Positions 1-9,657 of a stretch of DNA of 64,000 nucleotides are shown here, piece by piece; position 1 is the stretch's first letter; every line of letters begins with the position of its first letter. Position numbers and translations under genes: made by a program. The stretch is from assembly GCF_040932005.1 (NCBI RefSeq), contig NZ_CP162414.1:585501-649500 (forward strand). The letters are read 5' to 3'. Source of the stretch: Aestuariibius sp. HNIBRBA575. GTDB lineage: Bacteria > Pseudomonadota > Alphaproteobacteria > Rhodobacterales > Rhodobacteraceae. The notes under the pieces are model-generated. The model was not told where the DNA came from. It did not search any database and saw nothing but the letters and a program-made list of their open reading frames with translations.

Positions 1-477
1 GGGCGTCACAAACGAGACCTGCGCATTTTGCCCGAGCGCCTCGATCTGGGCTGATCCGGCCAAAACCTGCGCCCCGTCATAATCGGCACCCGCAAATTTG
101 CGCAAATCCTCTGCCGCCAACCCTGTCAGTCCGTCACTGGCCGACGGGGCATGGGTCAGTTCCGGCGGGGCGTCGTTTTCAGGTGCATCATTCGCGGAAG
201 GCGCGCGCGTGTCCGCCGAAGCCTCTCGCAGCACAAGCATTGCGGTCAGAATATGGCTGCATATGCCCGGCGCGGGGCAATCACATCTGGCAGATTGCGG
301 TCCGGCAGGCGGGATTGAAACGGCCTGCCCGCATACGGTGAGGTCGGCGTCATCCTCGTCAAAGCGCAGAATGTTCGCCTCTCCCGTCGTCTTCATCGCG
401 CGGCGCAACAAACCTTTGTTGGCCAGCGCCACCAGCGCGTCATCGTCAAAAGAGGCAATCAAATCGCGCAGGCTCAT
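1..477 (-). CDS. yehQ: SWIM zinc-finger protein, YehQ-like (N-terminal part, runs off the left edge)
   Basis: Reading leftward from ATG at 477, the frame is open to the window edge (about 159 codons). Residues near 65-80 carry the SWIM signature CDCPAPGICSH (CxC...CxH), the zinc-binding fold of SWIM proteins. A proline/alanine-rich linker follows. The start overlaps the stop of the VWA gene as ATGA (474-477), so it is the last visible gene of a translationally coupled operon. Gene order matches E. coli yehI-L-M-P-Q, where the SWIM protein is YehQ. The molecular function of the family is not established; zinc and nucleic-acid or protein binding is inferred from SWIM domains in general. Only the N-terminal part can be seen. 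Confidence 0.8.
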   Translation of the reverse strand, partial: MSLRDLIASFDDDALVALANKGLLRRAMKTTGEANILRFDEDDADLTVCGQAVSIPPAGPQSARCDCPAPGICSHILTAMLVLREASADTRAPSANDAPENDAPPELTHAPSASDGLTGLAAEDLRKFAGADYDGAQVLAGSAQIEALGQNAQVSFVTP

Positions 478-1601
478 CGCATTACCTCGGCCAGCCAAAG
501 CGCCAGGCGATCCGGTGTCATCGCACCGATTTTCATGCCCAGCCCCGCCAGTCGCTCGGCAATCTGCTTGTCCATATACGAATCCCCCAGATCATCTAGC
601 GCCGACAGGCCAATCATTCGTACTTTGGCTTCGTTCATCTTCGCCACCGCGCGATAGAGCCTGCTCGGGCTGGCCCCTTCGGCAAAATCCGAGATCAGCA
701 CAAAGACGGTGCGCTCGGGTGTGTCTACAAAGCCTTCACAATATTCCACCGCGCGGCCAATGTCGGTGCCACCGCCTAATTGTACCGACAAAAGCGTCTC
801 TAGCGGGTCGGTCAGTCGGTCGGTCACATCAAGGATTGAGGTGTCAAACAGGACCATCGACACGTTCACGCCGGGCAGGCCTGACAGGATCGCCGCCATG
901 ACGGCCGAGTGGATGATGCTGTCGGTCATCGATCCTGACTGGTCTACGCAGAGCACCACCGACCATGGCAATCGCCGCCGTTCCCGCGCTATGAAGCGCA
1001 GGTCATCGGCGATGATCCGGCCACTTTCGGGGTCGTAATTCTTCAGGTTGCGCCGTAAGGTCCCGCGCCAGTCGAAGTTCGCTGCCGACGCGACATGGGA
1101 CCGTTTGAACGGGTTGCGCCGCCCGGAAAACGCCCGCTGCATATCGGATTTCAGTCGCCGCATAATGTCTTGAATAACGGCATCCGCCACCTGCTGCAGC
1201 TTGTCTTTGATCTCCGGTTTGGCGCGTCCGTGGAAACTGAGCAGAGTTTTCAGCAGGTCCTGATTGGGTTCCAGATTGTCCAGTGTTTTGGGATCATCCA
1301 GAAGGTCAGATAGCCCATAACGATCCAGTGCATGGTCCTGCATTACCTCAAACACCGATTGTGGGAACAGCTTGCGCGCCTCACCCAGCCAGTCCAGCGC
1401 CTTCATCTGGGTTGGGTCGAGCGATCCCGGCCCGGAAGGGCGATGCAGCCCTCGCTGTTCGTATTCGCGTCCGTACAGATAATCCAACGCCCGATCGACA
1501 CGGGCATCTGTTCCGGAAAGTTCGCCCATCTGTCGATCGGCATAGCGCCCAAGTGTAAGGCGCCAGCGGCGTTTGGCTTGGTCAGAATCGCGCGGGCTCA
1601 T
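474..1601 (-). CDS. yehP: von Willebrand factor A domain protein, YehP-like
   Basis: About 375 residues. The C-terminal half is a VWA domain with a complete MIDAS: VDQSGSM (DxSxS), a later GGTDIG threonine and an ISDFAEG aspartate, so metal-dependent partner binding is expected. The N-terminal half is helical and charged (RAFSGRRNPFKR). I chose ATG 1601 (MSPRDSDQ) over an upstream in-frame start at 1622, because ATG 1601 overlaps the DUF5682 stop as ATGA, the same coupling used at the next junction. VWA proteins next to MoxR ATPases usually act with the ATPase as adaptor for protein remodelling or metal insertion; that role here is inference. No signal peptide, so cytoplasmic. Confidence 0.88.
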   Translation of the reverse strand: MSPRDSDQAKRRWRLTLGRYADRQMGELSGTDARVDRALDYLYGREYEQRGLHRPSGPGSLDPTQMKALDWLGEARKLFPQSVFEVMQDHALDRYGLSDLLDDPKTLDNLEPNQDLLKTLLSFHGRAKPEIKDKLQQVADAVIQDIMRRLKSDMQRAFSGRRNPFKRSHVASAANFDWRGTLRRNLKNYDPESGRIIADDLRFIARERRRLPWSVVLCVDQSGSMTDSIIHSAVMAAILSGLPGVNVSMVLFDTSILDVTDRLTDPLETLLSVQLGGGTDIGRAVEYCEGFVDTPERTVFVLISDFAEGASPSRLYRAVAKMNEAKVRMIGLSALDDLGDSYMDKQIAERLAGLGMKIGAMTPDRLALWLAEVMR

Positions 1602-4003
1602 GCGATGCCCCCGGTGATCCAATCGGTCAAACCATCCGCATGCAAGGTCTCGCGTAGGGTGACATCCATCTGAGCGCCTTGCGTGGCATCGGTGGCATCA
1701 ACGTCGTGATGATGTGCGGTGAATTCGCCCACCGTTCCCCCATGTCGTCGAGTCAGCGCTACAGCCACCTGATCAGCTTCGCGCGGCGAGAGGGCCGACA
1801 GGGCCAAACGCAGATGTGGCAGAACTTCTAGAAACCCGTCATCCTCCAACCCGGTCAGAAATGCGTCTAATGGATCAAGCATCCCCTCAACCGTCCAGAG
1901 TAGCGAAGGCGCAACCGCCAGAACCCCCCGCAACCCGGCAAGGCGGGTGGGCAGGTCGGGGGCGCTGCCGGTCAGCTGCGCGGTGATTAGGTCGGGCAGG
2001 CTGTGATCTGGCTTGCGTCCGCCTTCAACGGCAATCGCGGTGATCGCTCCCAGAAGTTCGGGCGCGGTGTCTGCCTCGGCCACCCGATCCAGAGCGTCTT
2101 CGAACAGTTTGGCGTCGAAGTCGATGCCGCCCCGACCGCGCATCATTTCGGACAGTAACCGCAGCGCATCCAGACAAGGCGGTATCGCCTGTTCGCGCAT
2201 CTTTGGCAGGTCGTCACACAGGTAGACCATGCGCGCATAGGCTTGCTGCATCGCGGGCGCAATTTCCAACCCGTCGGGCAACGACAATGGTCCGCGTGAG
2301 GTTTCAATCGCGTGCAGCGCCACTATCGCCTGCGCCGTATCGGGGAAGTCTGCGGAGCGTGTGATCGCGTCAGAGATCTCCACCAAAAATCCATCCAGGT
2401 CTGCGCCCAATCCAGCCAGAAGCCCCTTTTTGAAAAGTGAAATCAGAGCGCTAAGATCGTCGGCCCGTCCCTCATCGGCTAGCGCATCGCGGGCCGCAAA
2501 AAGCTTGCCCAGACAGGCCGCCGGCAGGGTGTCGCCGTGGATGGCTGCCTCGATCAGCCGCCCTTCCACGCGAGGAGACCAGGCATATTCCCAATGTTCA
2601 AACAACAGCCCCGTTCGCACCGTATTCAAAAAATCCGGGCCACCTTGCCGTATGGCAAACTCAGTGTTCAGAAGCGTCATTGCATGAGCAAAGCGGGACG
2701 CGGCCAAATGGGTGGATTTGCGACGAATATCCAGGCTGCGTGCGCGTCGCAGCCCGTCTGAAACATCAAAGCGGTGACGCCGGGCACGAGCGCGGGCATC
2801 GGTCACAATTGGCGGCTGGCCTGCGGCGTTACTCACCTCACCCAAAGCGTGGCCACGCAAAAACTGCGTAAAGCGTTCGCGCCAGACATCCGCGCTGCTA
2901 GCCTCACCCTTCAGAAGCGAGGATGTCAGCCCGTCAAAAAGATCATGCCGCAACGCGCCGGGGCGACCGCGCAGACGTGCAAGCGTTTCGGCGCTGCGCA
3001 GAAGCTCAACCTGTAGGGGGACCGAAATACCATGGCCTGAACCACGCATCTGGGACGCAAATTCCGCGACGATGTCATGGGCAAGTCGGGGCCAGTTGGG
3101 GGGGCCGCCGCTAGCCTCGGCATGATCCCAAAGTGCCTGATAATAGGCGGGCTGTGGCAGGCCTGCGCTGTATCCCATCAACGCGTCCAGTTCTTTATAC
3201 CCATAGCGGATCAGGTAGGACGCTGCCTCGGATCTGCCACCTGCTTTGGTCTTTCCCGCTGTATCGGACGGCGACAGCAGCGGACCAGCATGAAATCCTC
3301 CGATCACGCAGACCACGGGGCCGTCTGCGACCCCCTCAGTCAGGGCATCACGCAGGCAGGCGGCCATATGTGCCTCTCGCGCCGGGTCGTCGCCGCTGGC
3401 GATCTCATCTTCTGGTGTGGCGGCGCGCAGCGCGGCGCAATAGGCCCCGACGTCACCTAGAAACTTGCGCCAATCCGCCTCACCAAGCCGGGTTTCAAAC
3501 AGGTGGTCCCAAAGTTCATACCCATCGCGGCAGCCCAGCCGGTCACAAAGCGCGCGCACGTAATCGCCACTGTCAAATCCCTGTTCGCGCATCAGCGCAC
3601 GGGGGCTGGTCTGGTCCTCACCACCTCTTGTCATCTTGGCACCAGAACTGAGGTCGATGAATCGTAGATCCGCGCCAACTGCCGCACCCTCGCGAAGGGC
3701 GACCCATTCAGGAGAATGGGCACAGAACGGGTAATAAGCAGTCAGACGTGGGCCGTCATTCTGGTCCAGAAGGCTGGCTGCGGCTACGGGTGGCACGGTG
3801 TCGGGATCTAAAAGATGTGGGATCAGATGCGACAGATCATGAGGAGCTTCGATCAGTACGCGTGACGGCTTCAGCTCGCGGATCATGGCCCGCACCGCCC
3901 AGGCGCACGCGGGCGAATGGTGGCGGATCGGGGCCAGATACACCCCCGTTTCCGGTTGAAATAGCCGGTCATGCACCTGATGGATCAGCGCCTCGTCCCG
4001 CAT
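1598..4003 (-). CDS. yehM: DUF5682 family protein, YehM-like
   Basis: About 801 residues, close to E. coli YehM. The N-terminus contains the family-like stretch YLAPIRHHSPACAWA, and an IGGFHAGPL segment lies near residue 240; the rest is mostly helical. No enzymatic motif can be named. The reading frame can begin at GTG 4009 or ATG 4003; ATG 4003 is preferred because a GGGG run lies about 6 bases upstream. The gene starts 21 bases after the MoxR stop and its own stop overlaps the VWA start. Its constant company with a MoxR ATPase and a VWA protein suggests a subunit or client of that complex. Biochemical function is unknown. Confidence 0.85.
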   Translation of the reverse strand: MRDEALIHQVHDRLFQPETGVYLAPIRHHSPACAWAVRAMIRELKPSRVLIEAPHDLSHLIPHLLDPDTVPPVAAASLLDQNDGPRLTAYYPFCAHSPEWVALREGAAVGADLRFIDLSSGAKMTRGGEDQTSPRALMREQGFDSGDYVRALCDRLGCRDGYELWDHLFETRLGEADWRKFLGDVGAYCAALRAATPEDEIASGDDPAREAHMAACLRDALTEGVADGPVVCVIGGFHAGPLLSPSDTAGKTKAGGRSEAASYLIRYGYKELDALMGYSAGLPQPAYYQALWDHAEASGGPPNWPRLAHDIVAEFASQMRGSGHGISVPLQVELLRSAETLARLRGRPGALRHDLFDGLTSSLLKGEASSADVWRERFTQFLRGHALGEVSNAAGQPPIVTDARARARRHRFDVSDGLRRARSLDIRRKSTHLAASRFAHAMTLLNTEFAIRQGGPDFLNTVRTGLLFEHWEYAWSPRVEGRLIEAAIHGDTLPAACLGKLFAARDALADEGRADDLSALISLFKKGLLAGLGADLDGFLVEISDAITRSADFPDTAQAIVALHAIETSRGPLSLPDGLEIAPAMQQAYARMVYLCDDLPKMREQAIPPCLDALRLLSEMMRGRGGIDFDAKLFEDALDRVAEADTAPELLGAITAIAVEGGRKPDHSLPDLITAQLTGSAPDLPTRLAGLRGVLAVAPSLLWTVEGMLDPLDAFLTGLEDDGFLEVLPHLRLALSALSPREADQVAVALTRRHGGTVGEFTAHHHDVDATDATQGAQMDVTLRETLHADGLTDWITGGIA

Positions 4004-4024
4004 GGTCACCCCACGCGCCTGTCG

Positions 4025-5119
4025 TCAGTCATCATCCTTGGCCGCCTTGTGAAACGCCGCCCAGGTACGGCTTTTACGACCTCTCGCACGGGCAATCGTG
4101 TCGACATAAGCGCGCAGTTTGCGGGCATCGTCGGCATCATCCTTGAACACCACCCCCCGCAATTGCCGCGCCACATGGGCGCCAGAGGGGGCGTCCCCCG
4201 CCAGGTAGCTCGCGTCAAGCAGTGCGCCGTGGGCCACGTTCACCGCCTCTGCTGTCGACATGACGGATTTGGGTTGGGCGACCACCGCGCCATCTTCGGC
4301 TCGCCCAGTGCGCAGGTCGCGAAAAACCGAGACGACCACGTCGAGCACATCTTCGGGCAGATCGGCCTTCAGGTCATAGTCCGCCATCCGCTCACTCACC
4401 TGTCGCGCGATCAGTTCTTTTTCAAAGGCGGCATCTGCAATCGGTGCCACGGTTTCAAAGTTGAATCGGCGTTTGAGCGCGCTGGACATTTCGTTTACGC
4501 CGAGGTCACGTAAATTGGCAGTGGCGATCATGTTGAAGCCGCGTTCGGCCCGTACCTCGCGCCCTGCGCCAAGTTCGGGCATCGCAACGGTTTTTTCCGA
4601 CAAGAGCGAGATCATCGCATCCTGCACCTCGGGAGCGCAGCGCGTTAGTTCTTCGATCCGGGCGATCTGACCACGCTGCATGGCGGTCAACACGGGCGAG
4701 GGGATCAGAGCACGTTCGCTGGGCCCTTCGGCCAGCAACAGCGCATAGTTCCAGCCATAGCGCAGGTGATCTTCGATCACTCCGGCGCTGCCCTGCACCA
4801 CCAACCGCGAGTTGTCACTGATCGCTGCAGCAAGCAGTTCGGACAGCAGCGATTTGGCGGTGCCGGGTTCACCCACCAGCATCAATCCCTGATGGCCCAT
4901 CAGAGCAACAATACAGCGATCCACCAGCGGGTCGTCACCGTAAAACTTGCGACTGACCTCCAGCGCCTTGTCGCCGAGGATGAACCGCCGCACCGCACGA
5001 GGCGAGAGAGCCCAGCCCGCGGGTTTTGGATCCTGATCGGCATCGTGTAGACGAGCAAGCTCGGCCTCATAGCGCAATTCGGCGGGCTGTTTTTGAGGTG
5101 TATCTACGGTTACATCCAT
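4025..5119 (-). CDS. yehL: MoxR-family AAA+ ATPase, YehL-like
   Basis: About 364 residues. Walker A is GEPGTAKS (about residue 75). The Walker B region reads IARIEELTR, with EE in place of the usual DE, followed by LLSEKTV and the sensor segment MIATANLRDLG. A lid domain follows. MoxR ATPases work as hexamers and remodel protein complexes, usually with VWA partners, and one lies two genes downstream. ATG 5119 overlaps the end of the DUF4132 gene by 10 bases; an in-frame ATG at 5137 is possible but lies deeper in the upstream gene. The Walker B variant should still coordinate Mg but is worth noting. Confidence 0.88.
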   Translation of the reverse strand: MDVTVDTPQKQPAELRYEAELARLHDADQDPKPAGWALSPRAVRRFILGDKALEVSRKFYGDDPLVDRCIVALMGHQGLMLVGEPGTAKSLLSELLAAAISDNSRLVVQGSAGVIEDHLRYGWNYALLLAEGPSERALIPSPVLTAMQRGQIARIEELTRCAPEVQDAMISLLSEKTVAMPELGAGREVRAERGFNMIATANLRDLGVNEMSSALKRRFNFETVAPIADAAFEKELIARQVSERMADYDLKADLPEDVLDVVVSVFRDLRTGRAEDGAVVAQPKSVMSTAEAVNVAHGALLDASYLAGDAPSGAHVARQLRGVVFKDDADDARKLRAYVDTIARARGRKSRTWAAFHKAAKDDD

Positions 5120-8100
5120 GGCATTTTCTTTTCCCATTCAGGATCAAAGCTGCCTTTGGCAACCATATCCCGGTAATCGTTCCAGCATTCCGAAAGAAGC
5201 ACAGGCGGCACCTCCGACAAGGGCACTGCACGGCCCCGCCGTCCTGCGCCATGCAGCTTGACAAACTCCAGATGAATCTGCGCGGCGGCGACGTTTTCTT
5301 CGGGCAGGCAGTTGCCGGAAAACTCGATCACCGCACAAAGACCCGCGCTTCGGAACGTCTTGATGAATTCGTTGAAATAGCCGCCATCCAACGCTTCGCC
5401 GCGTTCATATCCCAGCTTGGTGCTGGCACCGCGGAAGGTGAATGTGTCGGTGATCCATCCTTTGCGGTCCTCGATCCGGGTCGCTTTGCCCATCTTGCCA
5501 TCCAGCGCCAGAAGCGGGCGGCCAAACTGGGCAAAGAGGGGCGTGACCTCGTAATCCTTCAGATGGCGGACCCAGGTCTTCGCCGCACTATCCGACAGAA
5601 GCGCACCGTGGGCGAGGCGGATGGTGTTAAAGTTGTCGAGCGTCACCTCACTATCCTGCGCATCCACATAGTCCCCTTCGGCGGTGGGGCGAAACGCGGT
5701 GATGATCTTGCCCTCCGCATCCTCACCCAACCAGATCACCCGTTCTGTCAGTCGCCCCATCAGCGGGTGATCACGGAAATCGCGCAACCAGTCAGCCACC
5801 GGCCAATGGCGTTCGGCACAAAGCGCTTCGTAAAGTCGTTCACCTTGTAGGGTGATTACCTGTTTCAGTTCGCGCTTGGAGGTGGAAAGTTGTTTCTTGC
5901 TGGCCTTGGTATTGTCATCATCGCCTGTCGGCAGGCCTTTGATCTGTTTGCCATCCGGGTTCAGCACCACGAGTTTGAAATGATCATCCATCCGCGCGGA
6001 ATAGGGTTTTTCCTCATTGCCGATGGGTAGTTCCAGCACGCCATCATCATTAAGCCCAGCGGTAGGGATGGTGCGGTCTGCCAGTTCATCCATCGACCAG
6101 TTGCGTGCCTCGGCCACCGTTTCAATCAGTTTTCCGGCATGAGCCTGCACACCTTTTTGCTTTAATCGCGTGGCGGCTGAAATCACGATTTGCAGCGAAA
6201 GCGGATCACCCTTCGCGGACAATAGTTCAAGAAGCGATGACGCCTGCGAGGTGCGTGATCCATGCTGTTTCAGGTAGTTGCGCACCATAGCCGCGGCATG
6301 GGCCGGGTCCACATGTTTTCCCAATGCCAACACGCCCTTGGTGGCCGCGCCAGAGTTTCGATACTGACTTTTGATTCCGTTATATAGATCACGATAAGCC
6401 CGTTCGCGGGTGTAGCTTTTATCCCATCGCAGATAAGTTTTCCAATTCTGATCGGCGTGTTTCTCGGCATGGGCGTTGGCCTCATCGTCACCGGGGCGCA
6501 CCGTGTCGTAATTAACCCAAGCGTCAAAAATCCAGGTGGACAGGATCTTGGCGCTTTCTGGTGCCAGCTGTGCCAAATAAATGTCGAAAAGCGTATTGCC
6601 TCCAGGCTGTTTAAGCTTGTTTGCAAGGAATATCCACGATTTGATCACCTCTGGCGGTACCTTCTGCCCGCCCTTATATTTCAGTGCGGGCATGTGGTCG
6701 CTGACCATCCAGTCGAGCTTGTCGAACTTGGCCTTTTTCAGGATCAACTCCGACTCAGCCAGCAGCGCCTTGGGGCCAACATAGTCAGACAGCTCCACCC
6801 CCAGACGCGACAACGCCGTGAGGATCGCCGCCTTGGCCAGATCGGATTTTTCCTTCTTGAGACGTGCCTTTAGCGGTTTTATCGCATTCTCTACACCCAG
6901 ATCGGCTAGCCATTCAGCGGCTCCAGCGCGCACGTCCTGCCGCGTGTCTTGCAATAGCGCTATGACGCGTTCTTCCAATCCGGGCGCGCCCTCCAGCATC
7001 GCGCGGGCCTCGGCTCGGCCAGATTTGGTGGTTCCGGTGGCGACTTCAAGCAGTGGGCCATAATAGCGTTGTGGGGTTTTGGGAAGAAGCTGCAGAAATC
7101 GGATCGCCCGCAGCCTGCGCGGCGTGGGTTCGCCGGCTGCCCGCAAGCCAAACGCCTCGTCAAATACATCAAAACTCTCGGCTAGCAGCGGCCAAAGCGC
7201 ATCACGGTTGAGGTCCAATATATCGTAATTAACCCATTCGCGCCCCAGTTCGCCCCGGATCAGATCGCCGGACACCGCCTTGCGGACTTTTCGATTGTTC
7301 CACGAGCCGAACCGGATCTGGCCCATTTCCACATTCAGCGCTTCAAGATTGCGGTAATCTGCGTCGTCACCGTTTAAATATCGTACCAGCCAGGCCTTTA
7401 CAGCATCCGAGTCGCTCAGATGGAATGCAGCATGGAAATCCCGCTGTGTGGCGGTGAAAAACCGTAGCGCAAGATCCGGGGACATTCGTAACAGAGCGTC
7501 AAGAGTCCATTTATCCCGCGCGGTGAAACTCACGAAACGCCACATCGTGGTGCTGTCATTGTGTTCCAGATCCGCGTTGGGGTTGTTGAACAGTTTGATG
7601 ATCTGTCCAGCCATGGCGGGTTTCAGACGCGGCTCAACAAACTTGTATTTGCCTTTGCGCGCCTCGTTGCGGCGGTCGATCTCTGCGTTTTCAATCGCGA
7701 TGATTTTGGCCAGTTTCTCTTCGTCTTGCGCGCCAAATTTGACCTGTGGATCGGTCGATAGGGGGATCAGGGGTGGAATGTCGACCCGGCTTCCATCGAG
7801 CGCCAGATATGAGGTGTCGTCGCTCTCATTTTCCTCTTCCGCTTGAGAAACCTCTTCGACGGTCAGAGCGCTTTCGATGGCGGCCTTAATTCGGGCGGTT
7901 TTCTCAGATGAGAGATGGCTTCGCAGCAGGTCAAACCCGGCCGCTGACCGTATCCCAGCGAGAAGTTCCACCATTGCAGAGCGAATGGTGGCGGTGCCAG
8001 AACTAAGTTTGTCTTTGGCGATGAGAAGTATCTGTTCTTCGGGTAAGGTCATCATCGCTTGCACCGCCTCTTGGTGTACGGATTTCGCGCTGTCGGCGCT

Positions 8101-8823
8101 CATATCCACCAGATAGGCACGTGAATCCGGACCATCGAACATCTGCCATTTACGCATCTGCGTGATCAGGTTGACCTTGCCACCCGCACCCATGCGGCGA
8201 CCTGCGGCCAGCAACGCCGTCTTGTGGCTTTGCGCTAGCGGGGCAAAGTCGAAGATTTCAATAAGGCGGCGGATGTCATCACTGGTCCGCCAGCGTCCGT
8301 CATCATTGCAGAGAATATCGAAAAGGTCTTCGGCACTGCCGCCGCCAACCTCGCAGATTTCAACGCAGAAGTTGGGAGACAGCACACAGGACTCGGCGCC
8401 AACAACTTGTCGAGGCCAGGAATTGATAGATTTCACCAGCCCCGTTCCGGCCTTGGTAAAAAGGATGCGCAGGGGGAGCGGGACATGTTTTGAGCCTGCT
8501 AGATAATCCTTCTCGCTGCCCATAGCCGCCGCCAGTACCTCGCCATAACGGGCCAGGATCGCGGCATCCTGTGCGTGTCGGGCCAAGAAAAGCCTGCGTG
8601 CCTTGTCGCCCGGTTCGTCGGAATAATTGCTGTCGAGTCCTAGGATTTTTGAGGCGTCGACATTGGCGAGTGTTGATAGAACACTGCCATCTTTATCCTT
8701 CATAACATAGGCTACGGCCTTATCTCCCAAGCCGCGTTCGACCACATCTAAGCGTTGTAGATCTTTGGAAATAGCGTTGGAAATTTTCGGGATTTTCAAA
8801 AGGCTGGAGATAATTTCACGCAC
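5110..8823 (-). CDS. yehI: DUF4132 / HEAT-repeat protein, YehI (MolR)-like
   Basis: A 1237-residue protein, first gene of the operon. The middle is made of helical HEAT-like repeats (for example RQDVRAGAAEWLADLGVENA). The C-terminal quarter matches the DUF4132 pattern (LYEALCAERHWPVADWLRDF, then LTERVIWLGED). Length is close to E. coli YehI (about 1200). No catalytic motif and no membrane segment seen, so a large cytoplasmic scaffold is likely. The start is ATG 8823; the 180 bases upstream must hold the operon promoter. It overlaps the MoxR gene, implying coupling. Some literature ties the E. coli locus to molybdate (molR), but that is weak and not visible in the sequence. Confidence 0.85.
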   Translation of the reverse strand: MREIISSLLKIPKISNAISKDLQRLDVVERGLGDKAVAYVMKDKDGSVLSTLANVDASKILGLDSNYSDEPGDKARRLFLARHAQDAAILARYGEVLAAAMGSEKDYLAGSKHVPLPLRILFTKAGTGLVKSINSWPRQVVGAESCVLSPNFCVEICEVGGGSAEDLFDILCNDDGRWRTSDDIRRLIEIFDFAPLAQSHKTALLAAGRRMGAGGKVNLITQMRKWQMFDGPDSRAYLVDMSADSAKSVHQEAVQAMMTLPEEQILLIAKDKLSSGTATIRSAMVELLAGIRSAAGFDLLRSHLSSEKTARIKAAIESALTVEEVSQAEEENESDDTSYLALDGSRVDIPPLIPLSTDPQVKFGAQDEEKLAKIIAIENAEIDRRNEARKGKYKFVEPRLKPAMAGQIIKLFNNPNADLEHNDSTTMWRFVSFTARDKWTLDALLRMSPDLALRFFTATQRDFHAAFHLSDSDAVKAWLVRYLNGDDADYRNLEALNVEMGQIRFGSWNNRKVRKAVSGDLIRGELGREWVNYDILDLNRDALWPLLAESFDVFDEAFGLRAAGEPTPRRLRAIRFLQLLPKTPQRYYGPLLEVATGTTKSGRAEARAMLEGAPGLEERVIALLQDTRQDVRAGAAEWLADLGVENAIKPLKARLKKEKSDLAKAAILTALSRLGVELSDYVGPKALLAESELILKKAKFDKLDWMVSDHMPALKYKGGQKVPPEVIKSWIFLANKLKQPGGNTLFDIYLAQLAPESAKILSTWIFDAWVNYDTVRPGDDEANAHAEKHADQNWKTYLRWDKSYTRERAYRDLYNGIKSQYRNSGAATKGVLALGKHVDPAHAAAMVRNYLKQHGSRTSQASSLLELLSAKGDPLSLQIVISAATRLKQKGVQAHAGKLIETVAEARNWSMDELADRTIPTAGLNDDGVLELPIGNEEKPYSARMDDHFKLVVLNPDGKQIKGLPTGDDDNTKASKKQLSTSKRELKQVITLQGERLYEALCAERHWPVADWLRDFRDHPLMGRLTERVIWLGEDAEGKIITAFRPTAEGDYVDAQDSEVTLDNFNTIRLAHGALLSDSAAKTWVRHLKDYEVTPLFAQFGRPLLALDGKMGKATRIEDRKGWITDTFTFRGASTKLGYERGEALDGGYFNEFIKTFRSAGLCAVIEFSGNCLPEENVAAAQIHLEFVKLHGAGRRGRAVPLSEVPPVLLSECWNDYRDMVAKGSFDPEWEKKMPWM

Positions 8824-9004
8824 TGCTCTTCCTCAAAAACGACTAGCTAATTCTTAAGTCGATAACGCAACGAAAGATACAACCCAAGAGTATTCTGGGA
8901 CTGGATTGAGAGTCTCACCGAGGAACTTTGAATAGCAATGGTGAAATCTGAGCGCTTAAACAAGGTCTGTCAATTTAAGAGTTACCGTCTTTTACAGGCT
9001 AAAG

Positions 9005-9297
9005 TTGACTTTGTGCCACAACCCAACGGGCTTGGATTTGTCTAAAGAGCAGAAAACACAACTCACGGATTTGATGGGCGAAAAAGAACATATCGTCGTG
9101 TTTGATATGGCATACCAAGGTTTTGGCTCAACGATCGATGAGAATGCAAACTTTGTTCGCTCTTATTCGGAAACTGGCCTACCGTGTTTTATCGTGAACA
9201 ATTTTTCCAAAAATATGTCGATTTATGGGGAACGAGCCGGAGGGCTCAACGCAGTTTGCGAGACTCCCAGTCTTGCTAAAAGAACCCTTAGTCAATG
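9005..9297 (+). pseudogene. Aromatic/aspartate aminotransferase fragment
   Basis: Only the central part of a class I PLP aminotransferase of the AspC/TyrB type remains. CHNPTG (9014-9031) is the substrate/PLP-contact motif, VFDMAYQGF the conserved aspartate region, and FSKNMSIYGERAGG includes the PLP lysine. A complete enzyme is about 400 residues; here about 97 are recognisable, with no N-terminal arm and no C-terminal domain. Upstream bases show no related sequence, and homology ends near 9297, where an unrelated ATPase fragment begins on the other strand. The frame's first usable codon is TTG without a visible ribosome site. It is a dead remnant within a recombination scar. Confidence 0.8.
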
Positions 9298-9657
9298 TCA
9301 GCTTATCACACTCGCATTACGAAAGTTCATCGCAACCAAATTTTTCTCAACGTAGTCCCACTGCCAACTGGGATGAAGGCTGTTCTCAGGTTCATCGATA
9401 ATTATCAGCGGATCACGTCCGACATTGGTTGCCAAGAATAACATGGACGAAATCAAAGCAAGCTGGCCAAAACTTGCGTGCTCCATATCAATCTCAACAC
9501 CATCCGGTTTTCGTTGGAGAAGCACGCGGATCCCCCGGATCACACCCAAACGACGAAAAATTGTCTCTAATTGGAGGACTGAGGCAAACTCACGAGTGCG
9601 ACTAAATTCGTAAGCAGAGCTTCCGGCATCGATCCAAATTTCTTCCCCGCGCTCATA
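9298..9657 (-). pseudogene. AAA/OLD-like ABC-type ATPase, C-terminal fragment
   Basis: The minus frame from about 9657 to the TGA at 9298 reads as the C-terminal half of an ABC-fold AAA ATPase. HASFGQLALISSML resembles the signature helix and LIIIDEPENSLHPSWQ is Walker B plus D-loop, as in OLD/RecF-like and other defence ATPases. The Walker A half is absent: the frame meets transposase sequence at about 9660-9700. The 3' end is lost just after NASVIS, where an ATHSP switch motif is expected. The first ATG in the frame (9549) lies inside the homologous region, so it is not a real gene start. It overlaps the last ~90 bases of the transposase frame. Confidence 0.7.

Noticed and set aside
98..901. 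Long open frame on the plus strand
   Set aside because: It is antisense to the SWIM and VWA genes; low-complexity composition, no ribosome site, no family features.
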